From the NCBI RefSeq assembly GCF_900102225.1, contig NZ_FNBF01000008.1:1-64000 (forward strand): DNA of 64,000 nucleotides, read 5' to 3'. A model generated the notes under the pieces. It searched no databases. It worked only from the letters and a program-made list of their open reading frames with translations, and was not told the origin of the DNA. Below are positions 36,310 to 45,549 of the stretch, one piece after another. Source of the stretch: Eubacterium pyruvativorans. Its GTDB lineage: Bacteria > Bacillota > Clostridia > Peptostreptococcales > Anaerovoracaceae. Numbering within the stretch: position 1 is the first letter of the stretch; each line of letters starts with the position of its first letter. Made by a program: the position numbers and the translations under genes.

Positions 36310-37146
36310 TTACAGCTTCCGGACCACGTCCCAGATGGACATTGCGGCGCCAGACGGGAACAGTTTCGCCAGCACTCGCTCCACGGTTGCGAAAACGCTT
36401 GGCGTGGAAACCGCCTTCCTTCTCTGTGTGTCCCGGAACGCTCTGTGGGCCACGTATTTTTCCTGGGAGGACAGCGGGAAACTGTGGATGTACTCACTGT
36501 TTCCGGTCTTCTTCGCCATCTGAATGAACTCGGTGTCGCTGACCCAGTACGGGCAGACGGCTGTGACTGAAATCCGGTGAACCTTCAGTTCTCTTCCCAG
36601 GGCACGGCTGAACCGGATCATGAAGGCCTTCGTTGCCGCATAGACATTCAGGTACGGCAGCGGCTGGAACCCTGCCGCCGAACAGATATTCATGATCCGG
36701 GCGCCTTCTTCCATATATGGAACACAGGCTTGGGTCATGGTCACGGCGGCCCGGCAGTTCAGATCAATCATGGTCTCATTATCTTCCATGGAGATGGTTT
36801 CAATGGAGCCGATTTTCCCCATGCCGGCACAGTTAATCAGCCACCGGACGTCCGGGTCTTCGTCACTCAGCATTCCCTGAATATCCCGGACCGCCTGCCG
36901 GTCCGTCAGATCATATGCCAGCATTTTCAGCGGGGTATCCACCACGTTCTGCAGTTCTTCCAGCCGGTACCGGCGCCGGGCAACCACCCAGATTTCATCC
37001 ACCTCACCGGCCCGGTCCAGCATCCGCACGAACTGGCGTCCCAGTCCGCTGGAAGCGCCGGTGACCACTGCGATCCGGCGCCTGTTTTCCCCTTCCTCTG
37101 TCATTACGTCCTGCTGTGTATTTTCTCTATTCATTTCCTCTGCCAT
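36310..37146 (-). CDS. Short-chain dehydrogenase/reductase
   Basis: 278 aa. NAD(P)-dependent oxidoreductase of the classical SDR fold: TGASSGLG nucleotide loop (near residue 30), INCAG, the catalytic Ser in MNICSAAG, and Y-x-x-x-K in VYAATKAF. The residues before the loop (1-22) are polar and acidic. After the SDR core there is a tail (KYVAHRAFRDTQRRKAVSTP and on) as in acyl-type SDRs that act near membranes. Substrate unknown. ATG at 37146 follows AAAGGAG; upstream in-frame codons are not conserved. Confidence 0.9.
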   Translation of the reverse strand: MAEEMNRENTQQDVMTEEGENRRRIAVVTGASSGLGRQFVRMLDRAGEVDEIWVVARRRYRLEELQNVVDTPLKMLAYDLTDRQAVRDIQGMLSDEDPDVRWLINCAGMGKIGSIETISMEDNETMIDLNCRAAVTMTQACVPYMEEGARIMNICSAAGFQPLPYLNVYAATKAFMIRFSRALGRELKVHRISVTAVCPYWVSDTEFIQMAKKTGNSEYIHSFPLSSQEKYVAHRAFRDTQRRKAVSTPSVFATVERVLAKLFPSGAAMSIWDVVRKL

Positions 37147-37287
37147 ACTGTCTCCTTTCTGCCCCGCCGGGGAGCGAACGGCTGCGGGATTTTTCTTTGT
37201 CTCCCCCATCATATCACCCCGGGAAGCAGGCTGCAATTTCCCTTCCGCCGGCCCAGGAATCTGCCGCTTCCGAAGAGGAATATTCCG

Positions 37288-40062
37288 CTACGTGACGATC
37301 TCCACCCGGCTTCCACCGGACGGGTCCTTCCGCACTCTGATCTGCCGGTCGATCCGGTCCCGGAGCTCAGCGACATGGGAGATGATCCCCACCAGACGGT
37401 CGCTTTCCGCCAGGCTCCCCAGAGCCTGCAGCGCCTGTTCCAGCGCATCCTCGCTGAGGGATCCGAAGCCTTCATCCACGAACATGGAGTCCAGCCGGAT
37501 TCCCCCGGAAGATGCCTGTATTTCATCGGACAGGCCCAGGGCCAGAGAGAGGGAGGCCATGAAGGATTCTCCGCCGGAGAGGCTGCGGACATCCCGCTCC
37601 GTCCCGTTATAGTGATCGATCACATCCAGCTCCAGTCCGGTCTGGCTCCGGTTGTTGGAGGCCTCCTTCCGGCGCACCAGTTCGTACTGGCCGCCGGACA
37701 TGATGCGAAACCGCAGATTGGCGTGGCGCAGGATCTCATCGAAGAACTGCATCTGGATATAGGTCTCCAGCTGAATTTTTTCTTTGCCCGTCAGGCTGCC
37801 CCCTGCCGTATCCGCCAGGTTCTGCACCATCCGGTACCGGTGAACCTTCTCCTGCCGGGAATCATAGAGACCGGAGAGTTTATCCTGTGCGGCCTCGTTG
37901 GTTCTGAGGCGATGGGAAATCTCTGTGATTTCATCGTGCAGACGCTTCTCCTGTTCTTTCTGGTCCAGGACCTCCTGCTCCAGCCGGTCCAGATCGTATC
38001 GGGGCGCATCGGTCAGCTGCTTCTCCAGTTCCTGCACTTTTCCCTTCCATTTCCCCAGTTCCGCTTCAGCCTTTACCGCCTGCTCTTGGGCTCTTTCCAG
38101 TGCTTTCTTCAGCTGTTTCCGTTCCTCTATCATGGAGTTTCCCGCATTTTTTGCCTCCTGAAGGCTTTCGTACCTCAGTTCTTTCCGGAGCTGCGCAGTC
38201 TGTTTCTCCGCTGCTTCCCGCGCCGCCCCGATCCCGGCGGCATCGGCAGACTGTGCAGCGCCCCGGGCAGCGGCCTCTTCCTTCAGGGTTCGAATCTTCG
38301 GGATCTCACTGCTGAGCGTGCGGAACTGCATCAGCTTCTGTTCCCACTCCTGCAGTTCCCTTCCGGCCTCCCGCAGCATCAATGCTGCGGCATGGATTTC
38401 CTCCCGGATCCGGCTTTGGGCCTGTTCCGGATCCTCCGGCATTTCGGTCTCCAGGATTTTCCGGTATTCAAGCTCCAGCTGCTCCCGGCTTCTGCGAAGA
38501 ACACCTTCCTGCCGGGCCGCTTCTTCGCTGGCACTCCTGGCCTCCCGGTCCGCCCGGTCCCGCTCCCGCTCTGTCTTCCGGAGCTGTGCTTCCGTCACCG
38601 CCTGACCGGTCAGAACCGCCGGATCCGGGTGATCCGGCGAGCCGCACACCGGGCACGGCCGGCCGGGCGCAAGTTCTGATGCCAGAATGCCCGCCTGCTC
38701 GGAAAGAAAAGCCCCTCGCTCCTGCTGATACCGGGCTTCCCAGTTCTGAAATTCCTGTTCTTTTTCCCGGAACATGTCCCGGGCACGGGTCAGCTCTTCC
38801 TGCATCTTCCGGAAGTCATCGGCCTGACTTTCCAGTCCTTCCACCGCAGTCTGCCGCTCTTCCAGCCGGTTCTTCCGGTTCTCCGCCCGCTCCCGTTCCG
38901 AAGCGGATTCTCCCAGGGATGAGATGACCTCCTCCTTTTCCTTCAGCTGCGTCTCAAGCTTCTCGACTTCTTTCTGTTCCCGCTGTGCGGCGTTCTCTGC
39001 CTGCTTCCATTTCTTCCGCAGATCCTCCGCCTCATCCAGGTATTTCTGCAGCTCCTCGTACTTCGGAATCTGCAGGCGAAGATCCTGGATTTTCTCTCCC
39101 AGTGCCTCCCGCTCTGCTTCCCGGCGGGTTTCCGCATTCAGCTGTTCCCTGCAGTATTCCGCATACTCTGCCGCTTGTTTCACCCGTTCCCGGTTCTCCT
39201 TCAGATCCCGGCGCATACTCTCCTGCCTCCGGGCGGCCCCCAGGCAGAGATTTTTCTGTTCCCGTTCCACGCCGACCTTCTTCAGAATTTCCTCCCGGCC
39301 AGCCTTTTCCCGGCGGTCCCTTTCGATCATCTCCCGGACCAGAGTGAGAACGGGTTCTCCGGTGAAATCTTTGTCCATTCCCTCCCGGTAACGCCGGGTG
39401 AGGTCAGGATCCGGCGGGCAGACGATCATCTCCCGGTACTGCCGCTCCGCCACATTCCCCCGTTCCAGCTCCCGGGACAGGTCCAGCGCCTGCCGTTTCA
39501 ATCGCTCCTGCAGATCATGATAGCGGCCGGTGCGGAACAGTTTACGAAAAATCCCGATGCGTTCTGCGGTGTCCGCCAGAAGTAATTTCAAAAAATCCCC
39601 CTGGGCGATCATCGCAATCCGGGTGAACTGTTCCCGGTCGATGCCGATGATCTCCGTTATCTTCTCCGTCACCTCCCGTACCCGGGTCAGCACGGTGCCG
39701 TCGGGCAGCTCCAGTTCCGCCTCGGCCTTCTGACTGGTCATGCCTTCTCCACGGGCCTTCGGACGGAGGTACTCCGGATTCCGCTTCACCCGGTACGTTT
39801 TCCCCCGGTACCGGAAAGTCAGTTCCACGAAAGTTTTCACATCCGGCGCCGCATATTTCGACCGGAGCATGCTGCTGTCCCGGCTGTCCCCGCTGGGCTC
39901 GCCGTACAGCGCATAGGTGATTGCATCGAAAATGGTGGTTTTCCCCGCCCCGGTATCCCCGGTGATCAGGTACAGTCCCCCTTCCCCCAGCCGGGACAGA
40001 TCCAGCCGGGTTTCGCCCGCATAGGGACCGAAAGCGGACATGGTCAATTTTAGCGGTCTCAT
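37288..40062 (-). CDS. sbcC: Exonuclease SbcCD, ATPase subunit SbcC
   Basis: 924 aa, SMC/Rad50 type. N-terminal GPYAGETRLDLSRLG and Walker A ITGDTGAGKTTIFDAITYAL; two long coiled coils rich in E/K/R/Q; zinc hook RPCPVCGSPDHP at about residue 470; C-terminal signature VRSLSGGESFMASLSLALGL and Walker B MFVDEGFGSL. With SbcD it opens and degrades hairpin DNA ends. The start overlaps sbcD by 4 bp (ATGA). A genome with many palindromic intergenic repeats would need such an activity (inference). Confidence 0.96.
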   Translation of the reverse strand: MRPLKLTMSAFGPYAGETRLDLSRLGEGGLYLITGDTGAGKTTIFDAITYALYGEPSGDSRDSSMLRSKYAAPDVKTFVELTFRYRGKTYRVKRNPEYLRPKARGEGMTSQKAEAELELPDGTVLTRVREVTEKITEIIGIDREQFTRIAMIAQGDFLKLLLADTAERIGIFRKLFRTGRYHDLQERLKRQALDLSRELERGNVAERQYREMIVCPPDPDLTRRYREGMDKDFTGEPVLTLVREMIERDRREKAGREEILKKVGVEREQKNLCLGAARRQESMRRDLKENRERVKQAAEYAEYCREQLNAETRREAEREALGEKIQDLRLQIPKYEELQKYLDEAEDLRKKWKQAENAAQREQKEVEKLETQLKEKEEVISSLGESASERERAENRKNRLEERQTAVEGLESQADDFRKMQEELTRARDMFREKEQEFQNWEARYQQERGAFLSEQAGILASELAPGRPCPVCGSPDHPDPAVLTGQAVTEAQLRKTERERDRADREARSASEEAARQEGVLRRSREQLELEYRKILETEMPEDPEQAQSRIREEIHAAALMLREAGRELQEWEQKLMQFRTLSSEIPKIRTLKEEAAARGAAQSADAAGIGAAREAAEKQTAQLRKELRYESLQEAKNAGNSMIEERKQLKKALERAQEQAVKAEAELGKWKGKVQELEKQLTDAPRYDLDRLEQEVLDQKEQEKRLHDEITEISHRLRTNEAAQDKLSGLYDSRQEKVHRYRMVQNLADTAGGSLTGKEKIQLETYIQMQFFDEILRHANLRFRIMSGGQYELVRRKEASNNRSQTGLELDVIDHYNGTERDVRSLSGGESFMASLSLALGLSDEIQASSGGIRLDSMFVDEGFGSLSEDALEQALQALGSLAESDRLVGIISHVAELRDRIDRQIRVRKDPSGGSRVEIVT

Positions 40063-41267
40063 GCTTCTCCTCCCCAGATTTCCTCAATCAATGTGCGCAC
40101 ACAGCGGCGCTCCTCTTCCGTCATGGGCCGGTTATTCTGCAGCGCATAGAATGCGTCGAAATTCTCCTCCGGCGACTGCTCCCGCACCGCTTCCGTGCTG
40201 TCGATTTCCCGGTTTCTCCGGGTTCTGGCATTGTCATAATCCAGCCGCATCACATAAGGATATACCTTCCGGAGTCTGCCGACGGCGTCCGGCACATCCC
40301 GTTCGTCAGTCAGAATAATGCGGAAATAGTTCCGGTCTGCCCCCGCCTGTTCTGCGTACGCTGGATCGGTGACCTGATCGAAGCTGCCCCGGATCTCCTT
40401 CATATCCCGGACCGGCGTCAGCGGGATTTCCCGGATGTGGAGAGGACAAAGGCCGTCCGGACGCCCGGTCGCCACCTCCGTTTCCCGGCCGCTCCGGGCC
40501 CGGGGGCCCAGTTCCGCAATGGTCACGGATTTCTCATGCCCCGCCTCCGAAAACGAATATTTCAGCGGTGTGCCGCAGTACCGCACACTCTCTCCGATCT
40601 GCTGCGGATTGTGGATGTGTCCCAGCGCAGCGTAGTCAAAACCCGAGAACACATCCGCATTCACATTATCCAGCCCGCCGACACTGATTTCCTCCGAATC
40701 ACTTCGGGAAGCCCCGGTGACAAACTGGTGGGCGACCAGCACATTCCGCTTCGACGGATCAATGTCCATGGCCCGGATCGCCGCATCCAGTGCATCGCTG
40801 TAGCTGTTGATGGACTCCTCCTGTTCCGGGAACGCTTTCCGGGCGTGAATCGGCTTGATGAAGGGCAGCAGGTAGATCATCACCGGATCATCCTCCCGGC
40901 CGGCATTCCGTTCCCACACCGGAATCCCCTCCACCGGCCCGTGAAATACCGGAGAAAGGTACACCCCGCTCCGGTCCATCAGGGATCTGCCGAAGGCGAT
41001 GCGCTCCGCCGAATCATGGTTGCCGCTGATGACGAAAATCTTACGGCTTCCGTCTGCCAGCCGGTTCAGAAACCGGTCGAACAGCCCCACCGCCTCTGCT
41101 GACGGCACCGCCTTGTCATACACATCCCCGGCGATCAGCACGGCTTCCGGCTGTTCCGCCTCCACGATATCCAAAATCTGTCTCAGGATGTATTCCTGGT
41201 CCTCGATCATGGAAAACTCGTTGACCCGTTTCCCCAGATGCAGGTCCGACAGATGGATCAGTTTCAT
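40059..41267 (-). CDS. sbcD: Exonuclease SbcCD, nuclease subunit SbcD
   Basis: 402 aa, Mre11-type phosphoesterase: MKLIHLSDLHLGKRVNEFSM, IAGDVYDKAVPSAEAV, VISGNHDSAERI, VAHQFV and ALGHIHNPQ carry the metal-binding D, H and N residues. ATG at 41267 follows GGGAGGAAA; the reading to 41345 adds non-family sequence. Translationally coupled to sbcC. Confidence 0.96.
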   Translation of the reverse strand: MKLIHLSDLHLGKRVNEFSMIEDQEYILRQILDIVEAEQPEAVLIAGDVYDKAVPSAEAVGLFDRFLNRLADGSRKIFVISGNHDSAERIAFGRSLMDRSGVYLSPVFHGPVEGIPVWERNAGREDDPVMIYLLPFIKPIHARKAFPEQEESINSYSDALDAAIRAMDIDPSKRNVLVAHQFVTGASRSDSEEISVGGLDNVNADVFSGFDYAALGHIHNPQQIGESVRYCGTPLKYSFSEAGHEKSVTIAELGPRARSGRETEVATGRPDGLCPLHIREIPLTPVRDMKEIRGSFDQVTDPAYAEQAGADRNYFRIILTDERDVPDAVGRLRKVYPYVMRLDYDNARTRRNREIDSTEAVREQSPEENFDAFYALQNNRPMTEEERRCVRTLIEEIWGGEA

Positions 41268-41341
41268 GCTTTCCTCCCTCTCCTCAGGTCCGTCAAAAAA
41301 AACGCAGCGCTCCGTTCCCCTGACGGTGCGCCGCATTATCT

Positions 41342-41629
41342 TCATTTCTCATTCTTTCCTTCTGACGGCATCGACGATGCGCACGGACCGCCGGCAATCA
41401 GCTGCAGTTTTCCGGCCCGGGTCATACGTTTGATCCGGTACTCCCGGCGCATCGCTTCCCTCCGGTCTTCGTGGCACTCATAATACACCAGTGTCACCGG
41501 CCGCCGGGACCTGGTGTATTTCGCCCCTGCCGTGCCGCTGTTATGGGCCGCCACCCGTTTCGACAGATCATTGGTCCATCCGGTATACAGTGTGCCGTCC
41601 GCACAGCGGAGAATATACGTGTAATTCAC
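41342..41629 (-). CDS. GIY-YIG domain protein, UPF0213 family
   Basis: 95 aa from a GTG start at 41629. NYTYILRCADGTLYTGWTND holds the Y-I-x(10)-Y-x-G core; the catalytic Arg is in LSKRVAAHN and the Glu in YYECHEDRREAMRREYRIKR. This is the single-domain YhbQ/YazA type, with no clear role in cells (a DNA nuclease activity is assumed). A longer frame to 41722 lies within the neighbouring GTPase gene, so the GTG is preferred; GGGGCGG upstream is a weak binding site. Confidence 0.85.
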   Translation of the reverse strand: MNYTYILRCADGTLYTGWTNDLSKRVAAHNSGTAGAKYTRSRRPVTLVYYECHEDRREAMRREYRIKRMTRAGKLQLIAGGPCASSMPSEGKNEK

Positions 41630-41642
41630 ATTCCGCCCCGGA

Positions 41643-42611
41643 TCAGAACTGGGCAACCTCCGGGTCGCACGGCTTCGCCGGCGCCACAGTGGTGCAGTAC
41701 AGCACCGGGCCCACCTCTTCATAGACCGGTGTGTATTCCACCTTCACCGTCGCACGGATCTTCACCCAGCTGCCGTTCTCCAGATTCTGCGCTTCCTTCG
41801 TCCACTTGCAGAGCAGCCCCGCAAACTGGATGTCCTGGACACAGCAGGTCATTACATGACGGCCGAAAATGAAACTGTCCGGTTCCAGACCGCCGCCCAC
41901 TGCGACCCGGCCTTTCACCCGGAGTTCCTTTCCCTCGTAATTCTCCTGGTTGTCGTTGATATCCCGGTACCACTCCGCATACATGTCATCTTCGATGTTG
42001 ATCACATCTGCGTTCATATCGTACGGCAGCGGATCCACGATGTCGTCCATGATGATATCGTCCGGTCCGAATTCATAGAGAATCTGGGATTTCCGGTTGG
42101 CCACCCGGCAGACCTTGTGTATGGCCAGCTGCTGTTCGCCGAAATCGTCTCCCCGGACACAGCGGTTGATCACCACCAGCTCGGCACTCTTCAGTTTATC
42201 GAAGGTCTGCTGGCGCATATTCTGATTGTATACCAGGAAAGTGTTTGCATCCGCAAAGGTCATTTCCTGATAGATGATCCAGCCCTCCGGCATGTTCCGA
42301 TACAGCGTATCCAGATTCCACATGCCGTTGTATTCCACAATCACCCGCTCACAGGCATGCTTCGCATACAGGGAGGCCATCAGAGCTGTGGTCAGCTCTT
42401 CTTCCTCCTCAACGGTTTCGATGAACACATTCGGAGAAGCGAACTTCTCTGTTTCGTATTCTTCTTCTCCTTCTTCACAAAGCAGAAGCAGTGTGCGCTC
42501 GCCGGCGTTGAAGTCCTCCCCTTCCAGAGCATCCTGAATGAACTTCGTCTTACCGGATCCCAGGAATCCGGTAAAAAGATATACCGGTACTTCTGTAAAA
42601 TTATCTGCCAT
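41643..42611 (-). CDS. G3E (CobW-like) GTPase fused to a TIGR03943/DUF1980-like domain
   Basis: 322 aa. The N-terminal half is a G3E GTPase (Walker A FTGFLGSGKTKFIQDAL; acidic EEGEEEYETEKF region; VVINRCVRG in place of the usual NKxD). It has no C-x-C-C metal motif. The C-terminal 90 residues (YEGKELRVKGRVAVGGGLEP then FGRHVMTCCVQDIQFAGLLC) resemble the C-terminal domain of the YcgQ/TIGR03943 family, proteins often found with CobW GTPases in zinc loci. ATG at 42611 follows GGAGAGAC. Next to a second, His-rich G3E GTPase. Metal handling is the likely theme; the fusion reading rests on motif recall. Confidence 0.78.
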   Translation of the reverse strand: MADNFTEVPVYLFTGFLGSGKTKFIQDALEGEDFNAGERTLLLLCEEGEEEYETEKFASPNVFIETVEEEEELTTALMASLYAKHACERVIVEYNGMWNLDTLYRNMPEGWIIYQEMTFADANTFLVYNQNMRQQTFDKLKSAELVVINRCVRGDDFGEQQLAIHKVCRVANRKSQILYEFGPDDIIMDDIVDPLPYDMNADVINIEDDMYAEWYRDINDNQENYEGKELRVKGRVAVGGGLEPDSFIFGRHVMTCCVQDIQFAGLLCKWTKEAQNLENGSWVKIRATVKVEYTPVYEEVGPVLYCTTVAPAKPCDPEVAQF

Positions 42612-42652
42612 GAATCTGTCTCTCCATTCTATCCCTGCGTCATCCGTCCGGC

Positions 42653-43717
42653 TTAGAGTCCGAACAGTTCCTTGATTCTGTCCTGTTCCAGTCCTGTGCC
42701 GATCACGCAGATCATGCCGGTTGCAGAAGGATGCCCTTCTCTGACTTCCGGTTCACCCGGCACATAGTCGAACTCCAGCCAGCCGCCGTCCACTGCCGGA
42801 ACGATGCCCTTCGCCCGCAGCACCTGGCCGCATTCCGCAAAATTCTGCAGAGATGCCAGCGCCTGCTCCAGCTGCTCCTTCGTATAAGTATGGGCCGTCT
42901 CAACGCCGAACTCATCGAACACTTCATCGGCATCGTGGCCGTGGTGATGATGGTGATGATGGTGATGATGCCCGTGCTCCTCATGATCATGGTCATCGTG
43001 ATCATGGTCGTGATGATGCTCATGATCATGATCCTCATGGTCATGATCGTGCTCCGCTTCATGCTCCTCCAGTTCCCGGTACGCCTCCTCCCGCAGGTGA
43101 TCCAGTTCTGCAGACAGGGTCTTCTTCTGTTCCATGATGTCCAGAATCTCTTTCCCGTCGATCTGATCCCACGGCGTGGTGACGATGGAAGCCTCACTGT
43201 TCAGGCCCCGGAGCAGTTCCAGTACCTGGTCCATCTTCTCCCGGGACAGCCCGTCCGTGTGGCTCAGAATAATGGAACTGGCGTGCTCCACCTGGTTCTT
43301 GTAGAATTCGCCGAAATTCTTCAGGTACATCTTCGCCTTCTTGGCGTCCACCACTGTGGTGAAGCCGTTCAGCTGAATCTCGTCATTCTGCAGATCCTGT
43401 ACGGCAATGATGACGTCGCTCAGCTTGCCCACCCCGGAAGGCTCGATCAGGATCCGGTCCGGATGGTACTGGCTGATCACATCGTTCAGCGCTCTGCCGA
43501 AGTCTCCCACCAGCGTGCAGCAGATGCACCCCGCATTCATCTGATTAATCTGAATGCCGGTGCTTTCCAGAAACCCCTTGTCCACACCGATTTCGCCGAA
43601 TTCATTTTCGATCAGCACAACCTGTTCATCTCCGTACGCCTCTGCGATCAGTTTCTTGATCAGTGTCGTCTTTCCGGCGCCCAGAAACCCGGAGAAAATA
43701 TCTACCTTCGTAGCCAT
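42653..43717 (-). CDS. G3E (CobW/ZNG1-type) GTPase with His-rich metal-binding loop
   Basis: 354 aa. Walker A FSGFLGAGKTTLIKKLI, the diagnostic C-x-C-C metal motif in NAGCICCTLVGDFG, EPSGVGKL, and LSHTDGLSR in the position of NKxD. Between the G domain and the C-terminal CobW domain there is a very His/Asp-rich run (about residues 215-262; HDHDHEDHDHEHHHDHDHD and a run of ten His). Such proteins deliver zinc or cobalt to client enzymes using GTP. ATG at 43717 follows AGAGGTGG. Likely works with the adjoining GTPase. Confidence 0.92.
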   Translation of the reverse strand: MATKVDIFSGFLGAGKTTLIKKLIAEAYGDEQVVLIENEFGEIGVDKGFLESTGIQINQMNAGCICCTLVGDFGRALNDVISQYHPDRILIEPSGVGKLSDVIIAVQDLQNDEIQLNGFTTVVDAKKAKMYLKNFGEFYKNQVEHASSIILSHTDGLSREKMDQVLELLRGLNSEASIVTTPWDQIDGKEILDIMEQKKTLSAELDHLREEAYRELEEHEAEHDHDHEDHDHEHHHDHDHDDHDHEEHGHHHHHHHHHHGHDADEVFDEFGVETAHTYTKEQLEQALASLQNFAECGQVLRAKGIVPAVDGGWLEFDYVPGEPEVREGHPSATGMICVIGTGLEQDRIKELFGL

Positions 43718-43858
43718 CGTTATCCACCTCTTCTATCTTCATTATCAGAATGCTGTTTCTCATGCGGCTTCTGCCGCAGACCTTACGCATTATACCACAC
43801 CGGCCCCGGGTTGAATCCGGATTTCTCAATTCTTCACCCGGTTTTCATCCTGCTTCCG

Positions 43859-44347
43859 TCAGTTTTCCAGGTCACTCAGGATATCGTAAATCAGTCCGGA
43901 AGAATACCCCCGGGCAGCCAGCCGGCGGGCGACTCTTCCCCGGATCCGGTCCGGCACCGGATCCCCGGGCTCCAGATCCGCCATCCGCAGCACATTCTCC
44001 GCCTCCTGCCTCGCCATCTCCCGTTCACTGAATGCCGGATGGTCCTCCAGATAATCCAGAAAGGCGGGTTCGGAAACTTCCGGACCCACTCCCCGTTTTC
44101 TGAGTTCCCCCAGAGTCCGGACCCGGCTCCAGCGCTTCCGGAAGGCGTAATCGAAGAACTCCATGGCATAGCGCCGGTCGTCCAGATAGTGGTATTCCAG
44201 AAGCATCCGGATCACCGGCTCCGTTTCCTCCGGCAGAAACTGCTTTTTCCGGAGAAACTGCCTCAGTTCATATTCCGTCATGGCCCGGGCGGCCAGTTTC
44301 CGGGCCGCCGCCTCTTCACAGGCCCGGCGCCTCTTCTCATTTTCCAC
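43859..44347 (-). CDS. recX: Regulatory protein RecX
   Basis: 162 aa. Three-helix RecX repeats: RAMTEYELRQFLRKK, YLDDRRYAMEFFDYAFRKRW, LGELRKRGV and later VARRLAARGYSSGLIYDIL. Limits RecA filament activity. GTG at 44347 follows AAAGGAG by 6 nt and overlaps the stop of the upstream PPTase gene by 11 bp. recA is not in the window. Confidence 0.92.
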   Translation of the reverse strand: MENEKRRRACEEAAARKLAARAMTEYELRQFLRKKQFLPEETEPVIRMLLEYHYLDDRRYAMEFFDYAFRKRWSRVRTLGELRKRGVGPEVSEPAFLDYLEDHPAFSEREMARQEAENVLRMADLEPGDPVPDRIRGRVARRLAARGYSSGLIYDILSDLEN

Positions 44348-44957
44348 AGGCTTCTCCTTTCTCCGGTCGAACGCGTTTCAGCATATTCTTTGTCAGCGGC
44401 CGCAGTTCATATTCCCGGGGTGTCTCCGTGGCCGAAGCACACAGAAATCCTCCGCCGACCCGGATCTCCCGGAAACAGTAAGGCCGGCCGTTCCACTGTC
44501 CCCGATCCGCCAGTGCCGGGGGGAGCGGACTGCCGAAGAGTCCCTCTCCGGTCATTTTCCCATAAGCCTCATGACAGACCCAGAGCCGGAAGAAGGCCTC
44601 CGGTCCGCCGGACGCCACATATGCCGCTTCCTCCGGCCGGAAGAAACGGCGGGCCAGCTTCTGTTCCCGGCCGGGCCGAACCTGCTGCAGATCCAGGCCG
44701 CAGGGACTGTCCGAGACCATACACATCCAGTGCTCCCCGCTGTTCGTCACCGAGAAATGCACCGGAAGATCCGGAAAGAACGGTTTCCCCTTCTCCGTCC
44801 GCCGGATTTCCGCATTCCGGATCCGCTGCCGGTCACGGTGCGCTCCCGGAAGTGCGGCGGGATTCCGCTCCGCCCAGTCCAGAACACAGGCCCGGACCAT
44901 CGGGTCTGCGGCGGCACCGTGTCCGTATTTTCCTTCATATGTGTAGATAATGTCCAT
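44337..44957 (-). CDS. 4'-phosphopantetheinyl transferase, Sfp type
   Basis: 206 aa. Transfers phosphopantetheine from CoA to carrier proteins. KGKPFFPDLPVHFSVTNSGE, CGLDLQQVRPGREQKLARRF (with the Mg-binding D in G-L-D-L) and FRLWVCHEAYGKMTGEGL match the family, although the usual W-x-x-K-E-A reads W-V-C-H-E-A. No PKS or NRPS gene is nearby. Overlaps recX by 11 bp, so both are in one transcript. Confidence 0.87.
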   Translation of the reverse strand: MDIIYTYEGKYGHGAAADPMVRACVLDWAERNPAALPGAHRDRQRIRNAEIRRTEKGKPFFPDLPVHFSVTNSGEHWMCMVSDSPCGLDLQQVRPGREQKLARRFFRPEEAAYVASGGPEAFFRLWVCHEAYGKMTGEGLFGSPLPPALADRGQWNGRPYCFREIRVGGGFLCASATETPREYELRPLTKNMLKRVRPEKGEACGK

Positions 44958-45040
44958 GGTCTCCCGCCGCCTTCGGTTTCCCGGCGATCCTTTCCGAAAA
45001 AAGAAAAGCGCCCGCTTTCACCGGGACGCTGTCTCTTCGT

Positions 45041-45343
45041 CTATTTTTCTTCTTCCGCCAGCCGGTCCAGCACCAGACGGTACCCGTCGGCACCGTAAAC
45101 CAGGCATTTGTTGATGCGGCTGATGGTTGCGGTGGACGCCTTGGTGATCTCCTCAATCTCGCTGTACGTTTTCTTTTCGGAGAGCAGCTTCGCCACCTGA
45201 AGACGCTGGGAAATCGCGCGGATCTCATTGATTGTGCAGATATCTGTGAAGAAACGGTAGCAATCCTCCCTGTCTTTCAAAGTCAGGATCGCATCACACA
45301 GTTCGTCTACTTCTTCGCTCTTGATTTTCGACTCGAAAGCCAT
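45041..45343 (-). CDS. yerC: TrpR-like YerC/YecD family protein
   Basis: 100 aa, all helical. ELCDAILTLKDREDCYRFFT, then TINEIRAISQRLQVAKLLSE and a helix-turn-helix YSEIEEITKASTATISRINK typical of the Trp-repressor superfamily YerC group. Target genes unknown; autoregulation is possible. ATG at 45343 follows AAAGGAGC. A promoter-like TTGACT-17-TACGCT lies upstream on the minus strand (near 45375-45405). Confidence 0.9.
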   Translation of the reverse strand: MAFESKIKSEEVDELCDAILTLKDREDCYRFFTDICTINEIRAISQRLQVAKLLSEKKTYSEIEEITKASTATISRINKCLVYGADGYRLVLDRLAEEEK

Positions 45344-45549
45344 CGGTTCAGCTCCTTTCGGCACTTCAGAAAATATCGTCTAATCAGCGTAACACTTTTA
45401 CATACTAAAGTCAAACAACTTTCCCCGGAAAACCCGCCGGATTTTCGGAAACAGGGGGAAATGCAGCCGGTCTGTTTTCCCGGGACAAAAAAATGCTCCG
45501 ATGTACGTTCAGAAAAACATAAGCGATTCTTCCGGCGCCATACCCGGGA

